From Stenotrophomonas sp. 278 (GTDB taxonomy: Bacteria; Pseudomonadota; Gammaproteobacteria; Xanthomonadales; Xanthomonadaceae), in NCBI RefSeq assembly GCF_003935715.1, contig NZ_RHPP01000024.1, positions 1 to 37,649 on the forward strand: a DNA stretch of 37,649 nt. Reading direction: 5' to 3'. The translations under genes and the position numbers were made by a program. The notes under the pieces were generated by a model, which did not search any database, was not told the DNA's origin, and saw only the letters and a list, made by a program, of their open reading frames with translations. This document shows, piece after piece, positions 23,747 to 30,124 of the stretch (positions are counted from its first letter, which is position 1; every line of letters starts with the position of its first letter).

Positions 23747-24041
23747 GCGCACCCAACCGAAGCCGCGACAACAAACTTGACCGCCCGAGGGCTCCCTCAC
23801 GTTCGTCCCCACATCGCACCAACCGCAACCCGGTCCATTCGCGACTCCGACCACCACGCTTCGCCGAAACGTTGCGATAAGTGCGCTACGTCACACATGG
23901 CGCATGGCCCCCGCAATTCCGCGCCAAGTCCGACATCTCATGTCGATAGCTGCACATCATTGACGCCATCAGCCAAACCTCGTCTATCCTCCAAAACAGG
24001 CAGCAACCGCACGCATGGTTTCTGCCGCATGGTGTGCCCTC
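23747..24041. other. Spacer without a recognisable gene
   Basis: About 300 bp separate repeat copy C from the inverted-repeat leader. Open frames exist on both strands, but none shows a ribosome-binding site or protein-like composition. The only element I can support is a possible promoter at 23960-23988. Confidence 0.5.
23960..23988 (+). promoter_or_regulatory. Putative promoter of the SymE-like gene leader
   Basis: TTGACG (23960-23965), a 17-nt spacer and TCTATC (23983-23988) give a good -35 box and a weak -10 box. Transcription from here would create a leader of roughly 220 nt holding the inverted repeats at 24042-24191. Confidence 0.35.
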
Positions 24042-24163
24042 GGAGCTTGAAAACTCCCTATCTGCAAATTGTGCGTGGAAGTCCCAGGTCGGGTGGGTGG
24101 TGGAATACAACACCCTCGCGGGAATACACCACGCCGTGCGCAGATAGACGGTTTTCAACCTCC
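24042..24163 (+). repeat. Long imperfect inverted repeat in the SymE-like gene leader
   Basis: Two 24-nt arms, 24042-24065 and 24140-24163, pair with about four mismatches; the shared core is TTGAAAAC plus CTATCTGC. They enclose about 74 nt that contain a direct repeat of GGAATACA (24102 and 24121). This is either a structured RNA leader or antisense-RNA locus for the gene at 24213, or the remains of a small element with terminal inverted repeats. No known RNA family is recognised. Confidence 0.55.
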
Positions 24164-24166
24164 CGA

Positions 24167-24191
24167 CTCCCTCGCCATTCCGGCGAGGGAG
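24167..24191 (+). promoter_or_regulatory. Strong hairpin just before the ribosome-binding site
   Basis: CTCCCTCGCC-ATTCC-GGCGAGGGAG has 10-bp perfect arms and ends 8 bp before the GGAGGG ribosome-binding site at 24200 of the SymE-like gene. It has no T run, so it is more likely an mRNA structure affecting translation or stability than a terminator. Confidence 0.5.
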
Positions 24192-24212
24192 AACTTCCTG
24201 GAGGGTTTACGC

Positions 24213-24539
24213 ATGTGTGATTGCAAGTCAGTCGAGTCGATGCAGAAGCAGTACGGGTTCGCCTGGGTTCCACCAGAAACGGTCAGGATCTCAAGGGTCA
24301 AGCTGTCGTCAGGTCACCTCCTTCCCAATGATCAAGCCATACCGTCACTGCTGCTGCGCGGCATGTGGCTGTTCCAGTGGGGATACCGAGCCGGCTGCCG
24401 CGTGCGGGTAAGGGTCAACCACCGGCGAATCGTGCTGACACTCATCGATCCGTCAGAGTTGCCCGTGCGGCGTGGAAACGGAGGCATCGTTCGTCGCTGG
24501 GCGCGCGCCGCAATGCGCTGGGTATGGGCACACGCCTGA
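24213..24539 (+). CDS. SymE-like toxin protein (type I toxin-antitoxin family)
   Basis: This 108-residue protein starts with ATG at 24213, which has a strong GGAGGG ribosome-binding site 7 nt upstream. The central part IPSLLLRGMWLFQWGYRAGCRVRVRVNHRRIVLTLIDP follows the SymE pattern seen in E. coli SymE (IPAITLKGQWLEAAGF...VDVKV...IVLT), a small AbrB-like barrel. SymE is an SOS-linked toxin repressed by an antisense RNA, SymR. The N-terminus is Cys-rich (MCDCKS), and the C-terminal extension is basic and Trp-rich (GNGGIVRRWARAAMRWVWAHA), unlike E. coli SymE. The leader is long and strongly structured. Toxicity and antisense control are inference from the family. Confidence 0.55.
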   Translation: MCDCKSVESMQKQYGFAWVPPETVRISRVKLSSGHLLPNDQAIPSLLLRGMWLFQWGYRAGCRVRVRVNHRRIVLTLIDPSELPVRRGNGGIVRRWARAAMRWVWAHA

Positions 24540-24563
24540 ACAAGTAGCGCCCCAGTCAACCCG

Positions 24564-24586
24564 GTAGTGACGGGCCATGCCCGTCA
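24564..24586 (+). repeat. GTAG (SMAG-type) REP palindrome
   Basis: GTAGT is followed by GACGGGC-CAT-GCCCGTC, identical in its core to the elements at 23126, 25593 and 25940. It lies 25 bp after the SymE-like gene. Confidence 0.8.
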
Positions 24587-24941
24587 GGACCGCCGACCAC
24601 AATTGTCCGGACGCGCGCGAGCGCGTCCGGCTTGATATCCGACGCATGAGCCGGAGGCGTCAGTTACGACGACGGTCAATAACAACAGTCTGCTGATCAA
24701 TCCGGCACGGCGCTCTCGCGTCGACAGGCACTGCGCACACTGGGCAAGGTACGACACGTAGGCATCCTGGGCTGCTTTGCCTGTGAGACACGCCAACAAA
24801 GTCTGAGGCGGCGCGATTGTTGGGGCTGAGGATGCAACGATCGCGCCAGTCCGGCTCGATGCCTTCCGGGGCGGCATCGGCGTGGAGTACGTGGGCGTAG
24901 GATCTGGTAATCATCCGATCATCACGTGGCAAGGATCCGCT
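24587..24941. other. Spacer with a GC-rich hairpin and no supported gene
   Basis: A perfect 10-bp-arm hairpin, CCGGACGCGC-GCGA-GCGCGTCCGG, is at 24607-24630, without a T run. The rest (24631-24941) holds overlapping minus-strand open frames of up to 84 residues from an ATG at 24914. They show no clear ribosome-binding site or known domain and may be gene remains. A promoter for the following small operon should lie near its right end; a TAATCA box preceded by TG at 24905-24913 is one candidate. Confidence 0.4.
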
Positions 24942-25052
24942 ATGAAAGAGAAGAGTCACCGCCCAACCACACCGCCCGACGTCGAAAGGCACAGTCACGC
25001 CCCGCCGCCAGCCCGCAATCCGCCCCCGCCTCCACCGCCGCCCAAGAAGTGA
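24942..25052 (+). CDS. Proline-rich microprotein (36 residues)
   Basis: The ATG at 24942 has an AAGGA ribosome-binding site 6 nt upstream, and the frame ends with TGA at 25050-25052, only 4 bp before the next start. The peptide opens MKEKSHRPTTPPDVERHSHA and then turns into a proline tail, with eight prolines in a row before a terminal Lys-Lys. It has no signal peptide or membrane segment. I do not recognise it. The placement directly ahead of, and probably co-translated with, the two-TM protein suggests a partner role such as binding or neutralising it. It is too short for most gene finders. Confidence 0.5.
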   Translation: MKEKSHRPTTPPDVERHSHAPPPARNPPPPPPPPKK

Positions 25053-25056
25053 AGTC

Positions 25057-25545
25057 ATGACCGAAGATGCCGACTACCCGCGTTCTTTGTACGAAGTCCG
25101 GATGGACATCTGCTTCAAGGCAAAGGTCCACGCCCTTCACGAGCGGCTTTATGCCCGGCTGGACAAGGGGGTCAAGGCAATCGAGCTGATTGCCAGCAGT
25201 GGCGCGTTCTATGCCGTCACTGCTGGCTACACCGGAACCACCAAGGTGTGCGCTTTGATCGTTACCACCTTTGTGCTGTTGAGTCTGGTGTACGACTTCG
25301 GTGGGCGCGCACGTGAGATGCGCGACATGATGCGCAACTACATGCAGTTGCTGTCCGAGGTGGATCGCGAGGACATCACAGTGGCCTCGCTTGACCGGAA
25401 TCTGGCCTTGATTGGAAGGGATGGGCCCACTTTGATCAATGGCCTGGCCAAGCCTGCTTACAATCAGAATCTCGCCACCCATGGTCGCTATAGCTATGCG
25501 CTACCACTCAGTCGATGGGAGCGGCTCCTGCAAGGCATCGCGTGA
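25057..25545 (+). CDS. Two-TM membrane protein, SLATT-like topology
   Basis: This 162-residue protein has an N-terminal amphipathic region (residues 8-38, YPRSLYEVRMDICFKAKVHA onward). Two hydrophobic segments follow, about 40-58 (AIELIASSGAFYAVTAGY) and 62-80 (KVCALIVTTFVLLSLVYDF), and then a long cytoplasmic helical tail (REMRDMMRNYMQLLSEVDRED...GPTLINGLAKPAYNQN). This layout of helix, two TMs and coiled tail is like the SLATT class of membrane effectors linked to bacterial conflict systems, but I see no diagnostic motif and the assignment is inference. It lies 4 bp after the proline-rich microprotein gene and 47 bp before a REP element. No nuclease, nucleotide cyclase or SLOG gene is next to it. 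Confidence 0.6.
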   Translation: MTEDADYPRSLYEVRMDICFKAKVHALHERLYARLDKGVKAIELIASSGAFYAVTAGYTGTTKVCALIVTTFVLLSLVYDFGGRAREMRDMMRNYMQLLSEVDREDITVASLDRNLALIGRDGPTLINGLAKPAYNQNLATHGRYSYALPLSRWERLLQGIA

Positions 25546-25592
25546 TCTGCATCGCGCTTGCCGGACACCACTTTGTAGCGGCGAGTCCTTGC

Positions 25593-25615
25593 GTAGTGAC
25601 GGGCCATGCCCGTCA
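25593..25615 (+). repeat. GTAG (SMAG-type) REP palindrome
   Basis: GTAGT is followed by GACGGGC-CAT-GCCCGTC. It marks the 3' boundary of the HIT-protein remnant on the minus strand. Confidence 0.8.
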
Positions 25616-25854
25616 CAGACGCCAACCAGGATCGACTTGACGCGCACGAGTTCGTCCTCACCATCCCCACCATTGTGAGCCGATACCCACCCAAACCCAT
25701 CGCCGACATGGCGCGGGAAGACGTGCAGATAGGAGTGGCCAAGATCGTTGAACGCGCCATTGTTCTGCAGAACGGATACACCATCGCAGCCCAGCTTGTC
25801 CTTGAACAATCGCGCCATGTCCTTTGGCCCTTGAGTTGGCTGGCTCCGCTCGCA
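25616..25854 (-). pseudogene. Remnant of a HIT-family protein gene
   Basis: The minus strand encodes KDMARLFKDKLGCDGVSVLQNNGAFNDLGH...LHVFPRHVGDGFGW, the C-terminal half of a HIT (histidine triad) nucleotide hydrolase/transferase. The triad, normally HxHxH, reads His-Ser-Tyr-Leu-His, so the middle histidine is lost. The N-terminal half is missing: the frame runs straight into the REP element at 25855. On the other side the frame runs into the REP at 25593. There is no start codon with a ribosome-binding site, so this is a decayed fragment between two REP elements. Confidence 0.65.
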
Positions 25855-25876
25855 GCCGGGCAGAGCCCGGCTCTAC
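25855..25876 (-). repeat. GTAG REP palindrome, minus orientation
   Basis: GCCGGGC-AGA-GCCCGGC is followed by TCTAC, a GTAG tail on the minus strand. The HIT-like frame is cut off here. Confidence 0.65.
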
Positions 25877-25905
25877 GGCAATGAGAGTGCACGTTCTACA
25901 TGCGA

Positions 25906-25926
25906 ACGCGCATGGCGCGTCCCTAC
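25906..25926 (-). repeat. GTAG REP palindrome, minus orientation
   Basis: ACGCGC-ATG-GCGCGT is followed by CCCTAC (a minus-strand GTAG). It forms an inverted pair with the element at 25940. Confidence 0.7.
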
Positions 25927-25939
25927 AGATGCATCCCGT

Positions 25940-25962
25940 GTAGTGACGGGCCATGCCCGTCA
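25940..25962 (+). repeat. GTAG (SMAG-type) REP palindrome
   Basis: GTAGT is followed by GACGGGC-CAT-GCCCGTC. It lies 14 bp before the end of the hybrid kinase gene, where it could also act as a 3'-end stabilising hairpin. Confidence 0.8.
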
Positions 25963-25975
25963 CCCCGCACTCGTA

Positions 25976-28630
25976 TCACCCACCCGGCCCACGATGCCGC
26001 ACCAGCAACTGCGTCATCAGCGCACGCAATGCTGGTGGCCTCACCGGCTTGGGCAGGAAGCCCCAGCCGTTCTCCGCCGCATGTGCCTTCAATGCATCAT
26101 CGCGCTCGGCGGTGACCAGAATCACCGGCGGCCGCGCCTGCCACAGCAAGCACAGCTCCTCGTACAAATCCGGCCCGCGCCATTCCCCCATGCGCACATC
26201 CAGCAGCAGCAACTGGGGCACGTTGAAGGCTGAAGCAATCTCCAACGCTGCCTGCGGGCCGTCGGCCAGCTCCACATTGCAGCCCCAGCGTTCCAGCAGC
26301 GCACGCGTCGCGGCACACACGCGCGGGTCGTCGTCGATGCTCCATACCCGGCACTGACGCAGCGGGCTTTCATCGCCCGGGTCGGCGGGGGCAGCTGCCG
26401 GCACCGGCGCAACCACCGCCTCGGCCTTGCCCAGTGCCACGGTCACGCAGAACACGCTGCCTTTGCCCAGTGTGGATCGCAGGCCGATGCGGTGACCCAG
26501 CAGCCGCCCGATGCGCTCCACAATCGCCAGGCCCAAGCCCGCACCACGTTCCTGCTCCACGCCGTCATTGAGCCGACGGAACTCTTCAAATATCTCACCC
26601 TGCAGGCTCTCCGGAATGCCCGGGCCCTGGTCGTGCACTTCAATCCGCAGCTGGTCGCCGTCGCGACGGCAACCAATCAGCACGCGGCCACGCGGGGTAT
26701 AGCGCAGGGCATTGGACAGGAAATTCTGCAGAATCCGCCGCAGCAGGGCCTCGTCACTGACCACCACTGCCTTGGTGTCCACCCAGTCCAGCTGCAGCCC
26801 GCGGCTCTGCGCGGCGATACCGAACTCACGGGCCAACGTCTCCAGCAACGGCGACAGCGCAAACGCACGCACATTGGTCTGCAGCGTGCCCGACTCCAGT
26901 CGCGAGATATCCAGCAGGCTGTTGAGAATGGCGTCCTGCGCCGCAAGCGCGGCATCCACATGCTCGCTCAGCTCCCGCGCGTCGCCCTGCAGCTTGCCGC
27001 GCAGCACTGAAACGAACATACGCGCCGCGTTCAACGGCTGCAGCAGGTCGTGCACCGCAGAAGCCACAAAGCGGGTCTTGTAGCGATTCGCCCGCTCAGC
27101 TTCGCGGCGCGCTTCGTCCAGGTCACGGGTGCGCTCGGCGACGCGATGCTCCAGTGCGTCGGCCAGTGAGCGCAGCTCGCGCGCGGTGTTCTTGTAGGCG
27201 GTGATGTCGGCGTAGCTGGTGACGAAGCCGCCATCCGGCAACGGGTTGCCGCGAATCTCCAGCACCGTGCCGTCGTCCTTCTCGCTTTCGCGCATATGCG
27301 GGCGGCCGCTGCGCAGATGGTTGAGGCGACGCTCGATGGCTTCATCAATCGGCCCCGGCCCAAGCAGGCCGCGTCGGGCGTTGAAGCGGAAGATTTCCTC
27401 AATCGGGCGGCCGACCTTCACCAGGTCCGAAGGGAAACGGAACAGCTCCAGATAGCGCGCGTTCCATGCCACCAGCTTCTGCTCGTTGTCGATGACGACC
27501 ACGCCCTGCGGCAGGTGCGCGAGGCTGCGGCTGAGCCCACTGTCGGCCTGCTGGGCAGCCTGCAGGATGCCGTCCTGCGCGGTGCGCAGTTCTTCCGCGT
27601 GTTGCTGCAGCACGCTCTCCAGTTCGCGGCGGCTGCGCTGGCGGTGCGCGGCGAGGCGTCGGCGCTGCTGGATGAACAACGACAGGAAGCACAGCGCCAG
27701 CCAGATGCCACCGGCAGCCAGCGCGGTGCTGCGGCCGACCGCGCCGCTGGCGCTGGCGTCATGCAGCAGGTGCAGCTTCCAGTTTGGCTCGGTCAGGGTG
27801 TAGGTCTGCCACAACATGGGGCGGGGCAGGGCAGGCTGCTCCACACGCACCATGCGGCCGCCGTCAGGCAGCACGTCCAGGGTGCGGCTGCGCAGTGGCT
27901 GCAATGAACGGTCGGCGTACTGGCGGGTGGCGAGCATTTCGGCGCGCTCGTTGGGGGCCAGCGGTCGCAGCAGGCGGTAGCGCCATTCGTCACCGTTGGC
28001 CAGGAACACCACGTCGTGCGCGTCGCTGGCCATCACGATGTCGGTGCTCTGCAGCCACTCCTGCTCCAGCGCGCGCAACTCGATCTTGATCGCGATCACG
28101 CCGATCGGCTTGCCGCCTGCATCGTAGATCGCCTGCGAAAGGAAGTAACCCGGTACGGCCGTGGTCATGCCGATGCCGTAGAAGCGGCCGGTGCCCTTGG
28201 CCATCGCCTGCTGGTAGTACGGACGGTAGCTGTAGTCCTCGCCGACATTGCTGGCCGGTTGGTCCCAGTTGCTGGCCGCCACGGCCACGCCACGATGGTC
28301 GATCAGGGTCAACGTGGAGGTGCGGGTGACACTGTTGGCGCGCTGCAGCTTGAGATTGAGCCGTTGGCGCTCGGCCTCGGTCAGTGGGCGGCTCAGCGAA
28401 TCCTGCAGGTCCGGGTCCAGCGCCATCACCTGGGGCAGCGTGCCGAAACGGTCGATGCGCTGCTGCAGGGTCTGTGCGTAGAGATCCAGCTGGCGGCGCA
28501 CCTGGGCGCTCTCGGTGTCCAGTGCGCGCTGCTGGGCATAGCGACCGGCGACCAGGGCAGACAGCAGGGTGCCGCCGACCATCACCAGCAGGGTCAGCAG
28601 CAGGGCACGTTTGCGGGAGGTGCTGTACAT
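25976..28630 (-). CDS. Hybrid sensor histidine kinase with DctB-like periplasmic sensor
   Basis: This 884-residue inner-membrane protein has TM1 at about 9-29 and a double-Cache periplasmic domain at about 30-298. The stretch DYSYRPYYQQAMAKGTGRFY...GYFLSQAIYD closely follows the ligand site of DctB, the C4-dicarboxylate sensor. TM2 is at about 302-321, followed by a coiled coil, a PAS domain (about 368-478), and the HisKA box VASAVHDLLQPLNAARMF (His527). The ATPase domain has ILQNFLSNALRY, DQGPGIPE and GAGLGLAIVERIG. A C-terminal receiver has phosphoacceptor Asp811 (LLLLDVRM) and Lys861 (FLPKPV). Expected ligands are succinate, fumarate or malate. No DctD-type sigma-54 activator is nearby; the LuxR-type regulator at 22331 is the nearest candidate target. 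The porin gene lies 58 bp upstream of its start. Confidence 0.9.
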   Translation of the reverse strand: MYSTSRKRALLLTLLVMVGGTLLSALVAGRYAQQRALDTESAQVRRQLDLYAQTLQQRIDRFGTLPQVMALDPDLQDSLSRPLTEAERQRLNLKLQRANSVTRTSTLTLIDHRGVAVAASNWDQPASNVGEDYSYRPYYQQAMAKGTGRFYGIGMTTAVPGYFLSQAIYDAGGKPIGVIAIKIELRALEQEWLQSTDIVMASDAHDVVFLANGDEWRYRLLRPLAPNERAEMLATRQYADRSLQPLRSRTLDVLPDGGRMVRVEQPALPRPMLWQTYTLTEPNWKLHLLHDASASGAVGRSTALAAGGIWLALCFLSLFIQQRRRLAAHRQRSRRELESVLQQHAEELRTAQDGILQAAQQADSGLSRSLAHLPQGVVVIDNEQKLVAWNARYLELFRFPSDLVKVGRPIEEIFRFNARRGLLGPGPIDEAIERRLNHLRSGRPHMRESEKDDGTVLEIRGNPLPDGGFVTSYADITAYKNTARELRSLADALEHRVAERTRDLDEARREAERANRYKTRFVASAVHDLLQPLNAARMFVSVLRGKLQGDARELSEHVDAALAAQDAILNSLLDISRLESGTLQTNVRAFALSPLLETLAREFGIAAQSRGLQLDWVDTKAVVVSDEALLRRILQNFLSNALRYTPRGRVLIGCRRDGDQLRIEVHDQGPGIPESLQGEIFEEFRRLNDGVEQERGAGLGLAIVERIGRLLGHRIGLRSTLGKGSVFCVTVALGKAEAVVAPVPAAAPADPGDESPLRQCRVWSIDDDPRVCAATRALLERWGCNVELADGPQAALEIASAFNVPQLLLLDVRMGEWRGPDLYEELCLLWQARPPVILVTAERDDALKAHAAENGWGFLPKPVRPPALRALMTQLLVRHRGPGG

Positions 28631-28688
28631 GCCGGAAGTTTACGCGGCGCGATGGCGGGTGCGCGTTGCGCGCACCCGCCGGGGTACA

Positions 28689-29861
28689 TCAGAAGTGCAT
28701 CTGCGCCCGGACTTCAAACATTTCCGGCGTGGTGTGCACACCGCGACGGCTGGCATCGGCCTTCACGTAGTTGGCCTGGAACTTGAAGTGGCTGGTGAGG
28801 TACCAGTTCGCGCCGATGGTCAGGTCGTGCTGGCGGCCACCGAGCACGCTGCCGTCGTCGAGGTCGATGCGGCTGTAACGGGCCAGCAGCTCCACCGCGC
28901 CATAGGCGTGCGCCGGCTTGACGTTGGCCACGGCACCGGCGTTGTACGGGCGCGATTCGCCGGTCAGGAAGTAGCTGGCCATGGCGTACTGGCCGTCACC
29001 GGTGTAGTCCGGCTGGCCGTCACGGGTGACGGTGGTCTGCAGGGCTTCGGCCTGGACCGAGAACGGGCCCTTGATCCAGATGCCTTCCAGACCGGTGCGC
29101 TTGATCTTGTCGGCGGTGACCAGGGCACCGGAGTCGACCAGGCGGATGTCGGTCAGGCCGGCTTCCGGACGCGCGCGCAGGCGGGCGCTGGCTTCATGGT
29201 GCACGTCACGACCGTCGCGGTAGCCGCGCGGGTTTTCTTCCGAATAGGCCACGCCCAGGTGCAGCACGTCGCCGGCGGCCTTGAACGGGGTCCAGGCGGC
29301 ACGCACGGCCTGGGTGGTGCCGGGGTTGTCACCCTGCAGGTCCTTGCCACCGTAAGCGCCGACCTGCAGCAGGTACTGCGGGCGTTCCAGCACCCATTCG
29401 GCACCGGTGCGGCGGCCTTCATAGAAGGCCTGCACGGGCAGCGCGGTTTCCAGGAAGCTGCCGGCGCGCGAGGAGGTGTTGGCGTCCAGGCCGACCGGGG
29501 TCTTCATGTAGCCGAAGCGGAAGCGGCCCACGTCCTTGCCGAAGAAGGCCTTGCTTTCAAAACGCACGAACACGTCCAGCCAGGTGTCGGCCTGGAAGTC
29601 GTAGTACACCATGGCGTCGTACACGCCCTTCTTTTTCAGGGTGGCACCAAATTCCTTGCGGCGCACGGCGTCGGCGTCTTCAATGCCGCTGCTGTCGGAG
29701 AAGCGATTCCAGTCGTAGGCGATATTGCCGGTGGCGGCCAGTTCGGTGCCATCGCTGAAGGCGACCTTGGTCGGCCAGTTGTCCCAGTCGTAGCCGGCAG
29801 CAGAGGCGGCCACGGGGGCGGAAAGGGCGGTCAGGGCGAGAAACAGGGGGGTCAGGCGCAT
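28689..29861 (-). CDS. OprO/OprP-type outer-membrane porin (second copy)
   Basis: This 390-residue protein reads from the ATG at 29861, giving the signal peptide MRLTPLFLALTALSAPVAASA; an upstream frame to 29996 is not protein-like. Family stretches are DWDNWPTKVAFSDGTELAATGNIAYDWNRF, YYDFQADTWLDVFVRFESK, VGRFRFGYMKTPVGLD, FLETALPVQAFYEGRRTGAEWV, ASYFLTGESRPYN and GANWYLTSHFKFQANYV, ending in a terminal Phe (RAQMHF). It has the same layout as the porin at 17706 but is clearly a diverged paralogue. Standing back to back with dctA and just before the DctB-like kinase gene, it probably carries C4-dicarboxylates across the outer membrane. Confidence 0.88.
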   Translation of the reverse strand: MRLTPLFLALTALSAPVAASAAGYDWDNWPTKVAFSDGTELAATGNIAYDWNRFSDSSGIEDADAVRRKEFGATLKKKGVYDAMVYYDFQADTWLDVFVRFESKAFFGKDVGRFRFGYMKTPVGLDANTSSRAGSFLETALPVQAFYEGRRTGAEWVLERPQYLLQVGAYGGKDLQGDNPGTTQAVRAAWTPFKAAGDVLHLGVAYSEENPRGYRDGRDVHHEASARLRARPEAGLTDIRLVDSGALVTADKIKRTGLEGIWIKGPFSVQAEALQTTVTRDGQPDYTGDGQYAMASYFLTGESRPYNAGAVANVKPAHAYGAVELLARYSRIDLDDGSVLGGRQHDLTIGANWYLTSHFKFQANYVKADASRRGVHTTPEMFEVRAQMHF

Positions 29862-30124
29862 GGATTTAGGCTTGCTTCTTGAAAAATGTGGGCAGTACAA
29901 CAACGGCCGCAAGCGGCAAAACTGTTGGGGCACTAGGCCCCGGCCGGCGCGGCAACCCGCCGCCGTGGGGGCGCGGTGCCGAGCCAGTGTAGGCACTGGC
30001 GTTGGCTGAACCGGGGGGTTAGTACCAATAGGTTATCTGCGTTCGGCGGCGCGGGGCGTAAAAAGTGCTCGTCCGATGCCGCCGTCCGCGGCCGGCATCC
30101 CCCGTGACACTGCCGGAGTTTCCC
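29862..30124. promoter_or_regulatory. Divergent promoter region of porin and dctA
   Basis: These 263 bp should hold the promoters of both genes. Visible items are a GCCGC-AA-GCGGC palindrome near 29908 and an AT-rich stretch TTAGTACCAATAGGTTAT near 30018-30035, about 90 bp before dctA. No confident -35/-10 pair or sigma-54 box was found. Confidence 0.4.

Noticed and set aside
23886-24158. Minus-strand frame of 90 residues over the inverted repeat
   Set aside because: It is unusually rich in Cys and Trp, has no ribosome-binding site, and covers the structured leader of the SymE-like gene.
22208-24586. CRISPR-like array of repeats
   Set aside because: The repeats are unevenly spaced, have genes between them, belong to two different families, and there are no cas genes.
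24607-24630. Terminator after the SymE-like gene
   Set aside because: The hairpin is very stable but has no T run on either side, so it is listed only as a hairpin in the spacer.
24660-24914. Minus-strand frame of 84 residues in the spacer before the microprotein gene
   Set aside because: There is no ribosome-binding site and no recognisable domain, and an overlapping frame looks equally protein-like. At best it is a frameshifted remnant.
25606-25884. Plus-strand frame of 92 residues between REP elements
   Set aside because: It is the complement of the HIT-family remnant and starts inside a REP palindrome, so it is a shadow frame.
29991-30006. Sigma-54-like box (GGCAC, then TTGG) upstream of dctA
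   Set aside because: The spacing fits a -24/-12 promoter, but the nearly invariant GC at -12 reads GG and the first T of TGGCAC is A. No sigma-54 activator gene is nearby.
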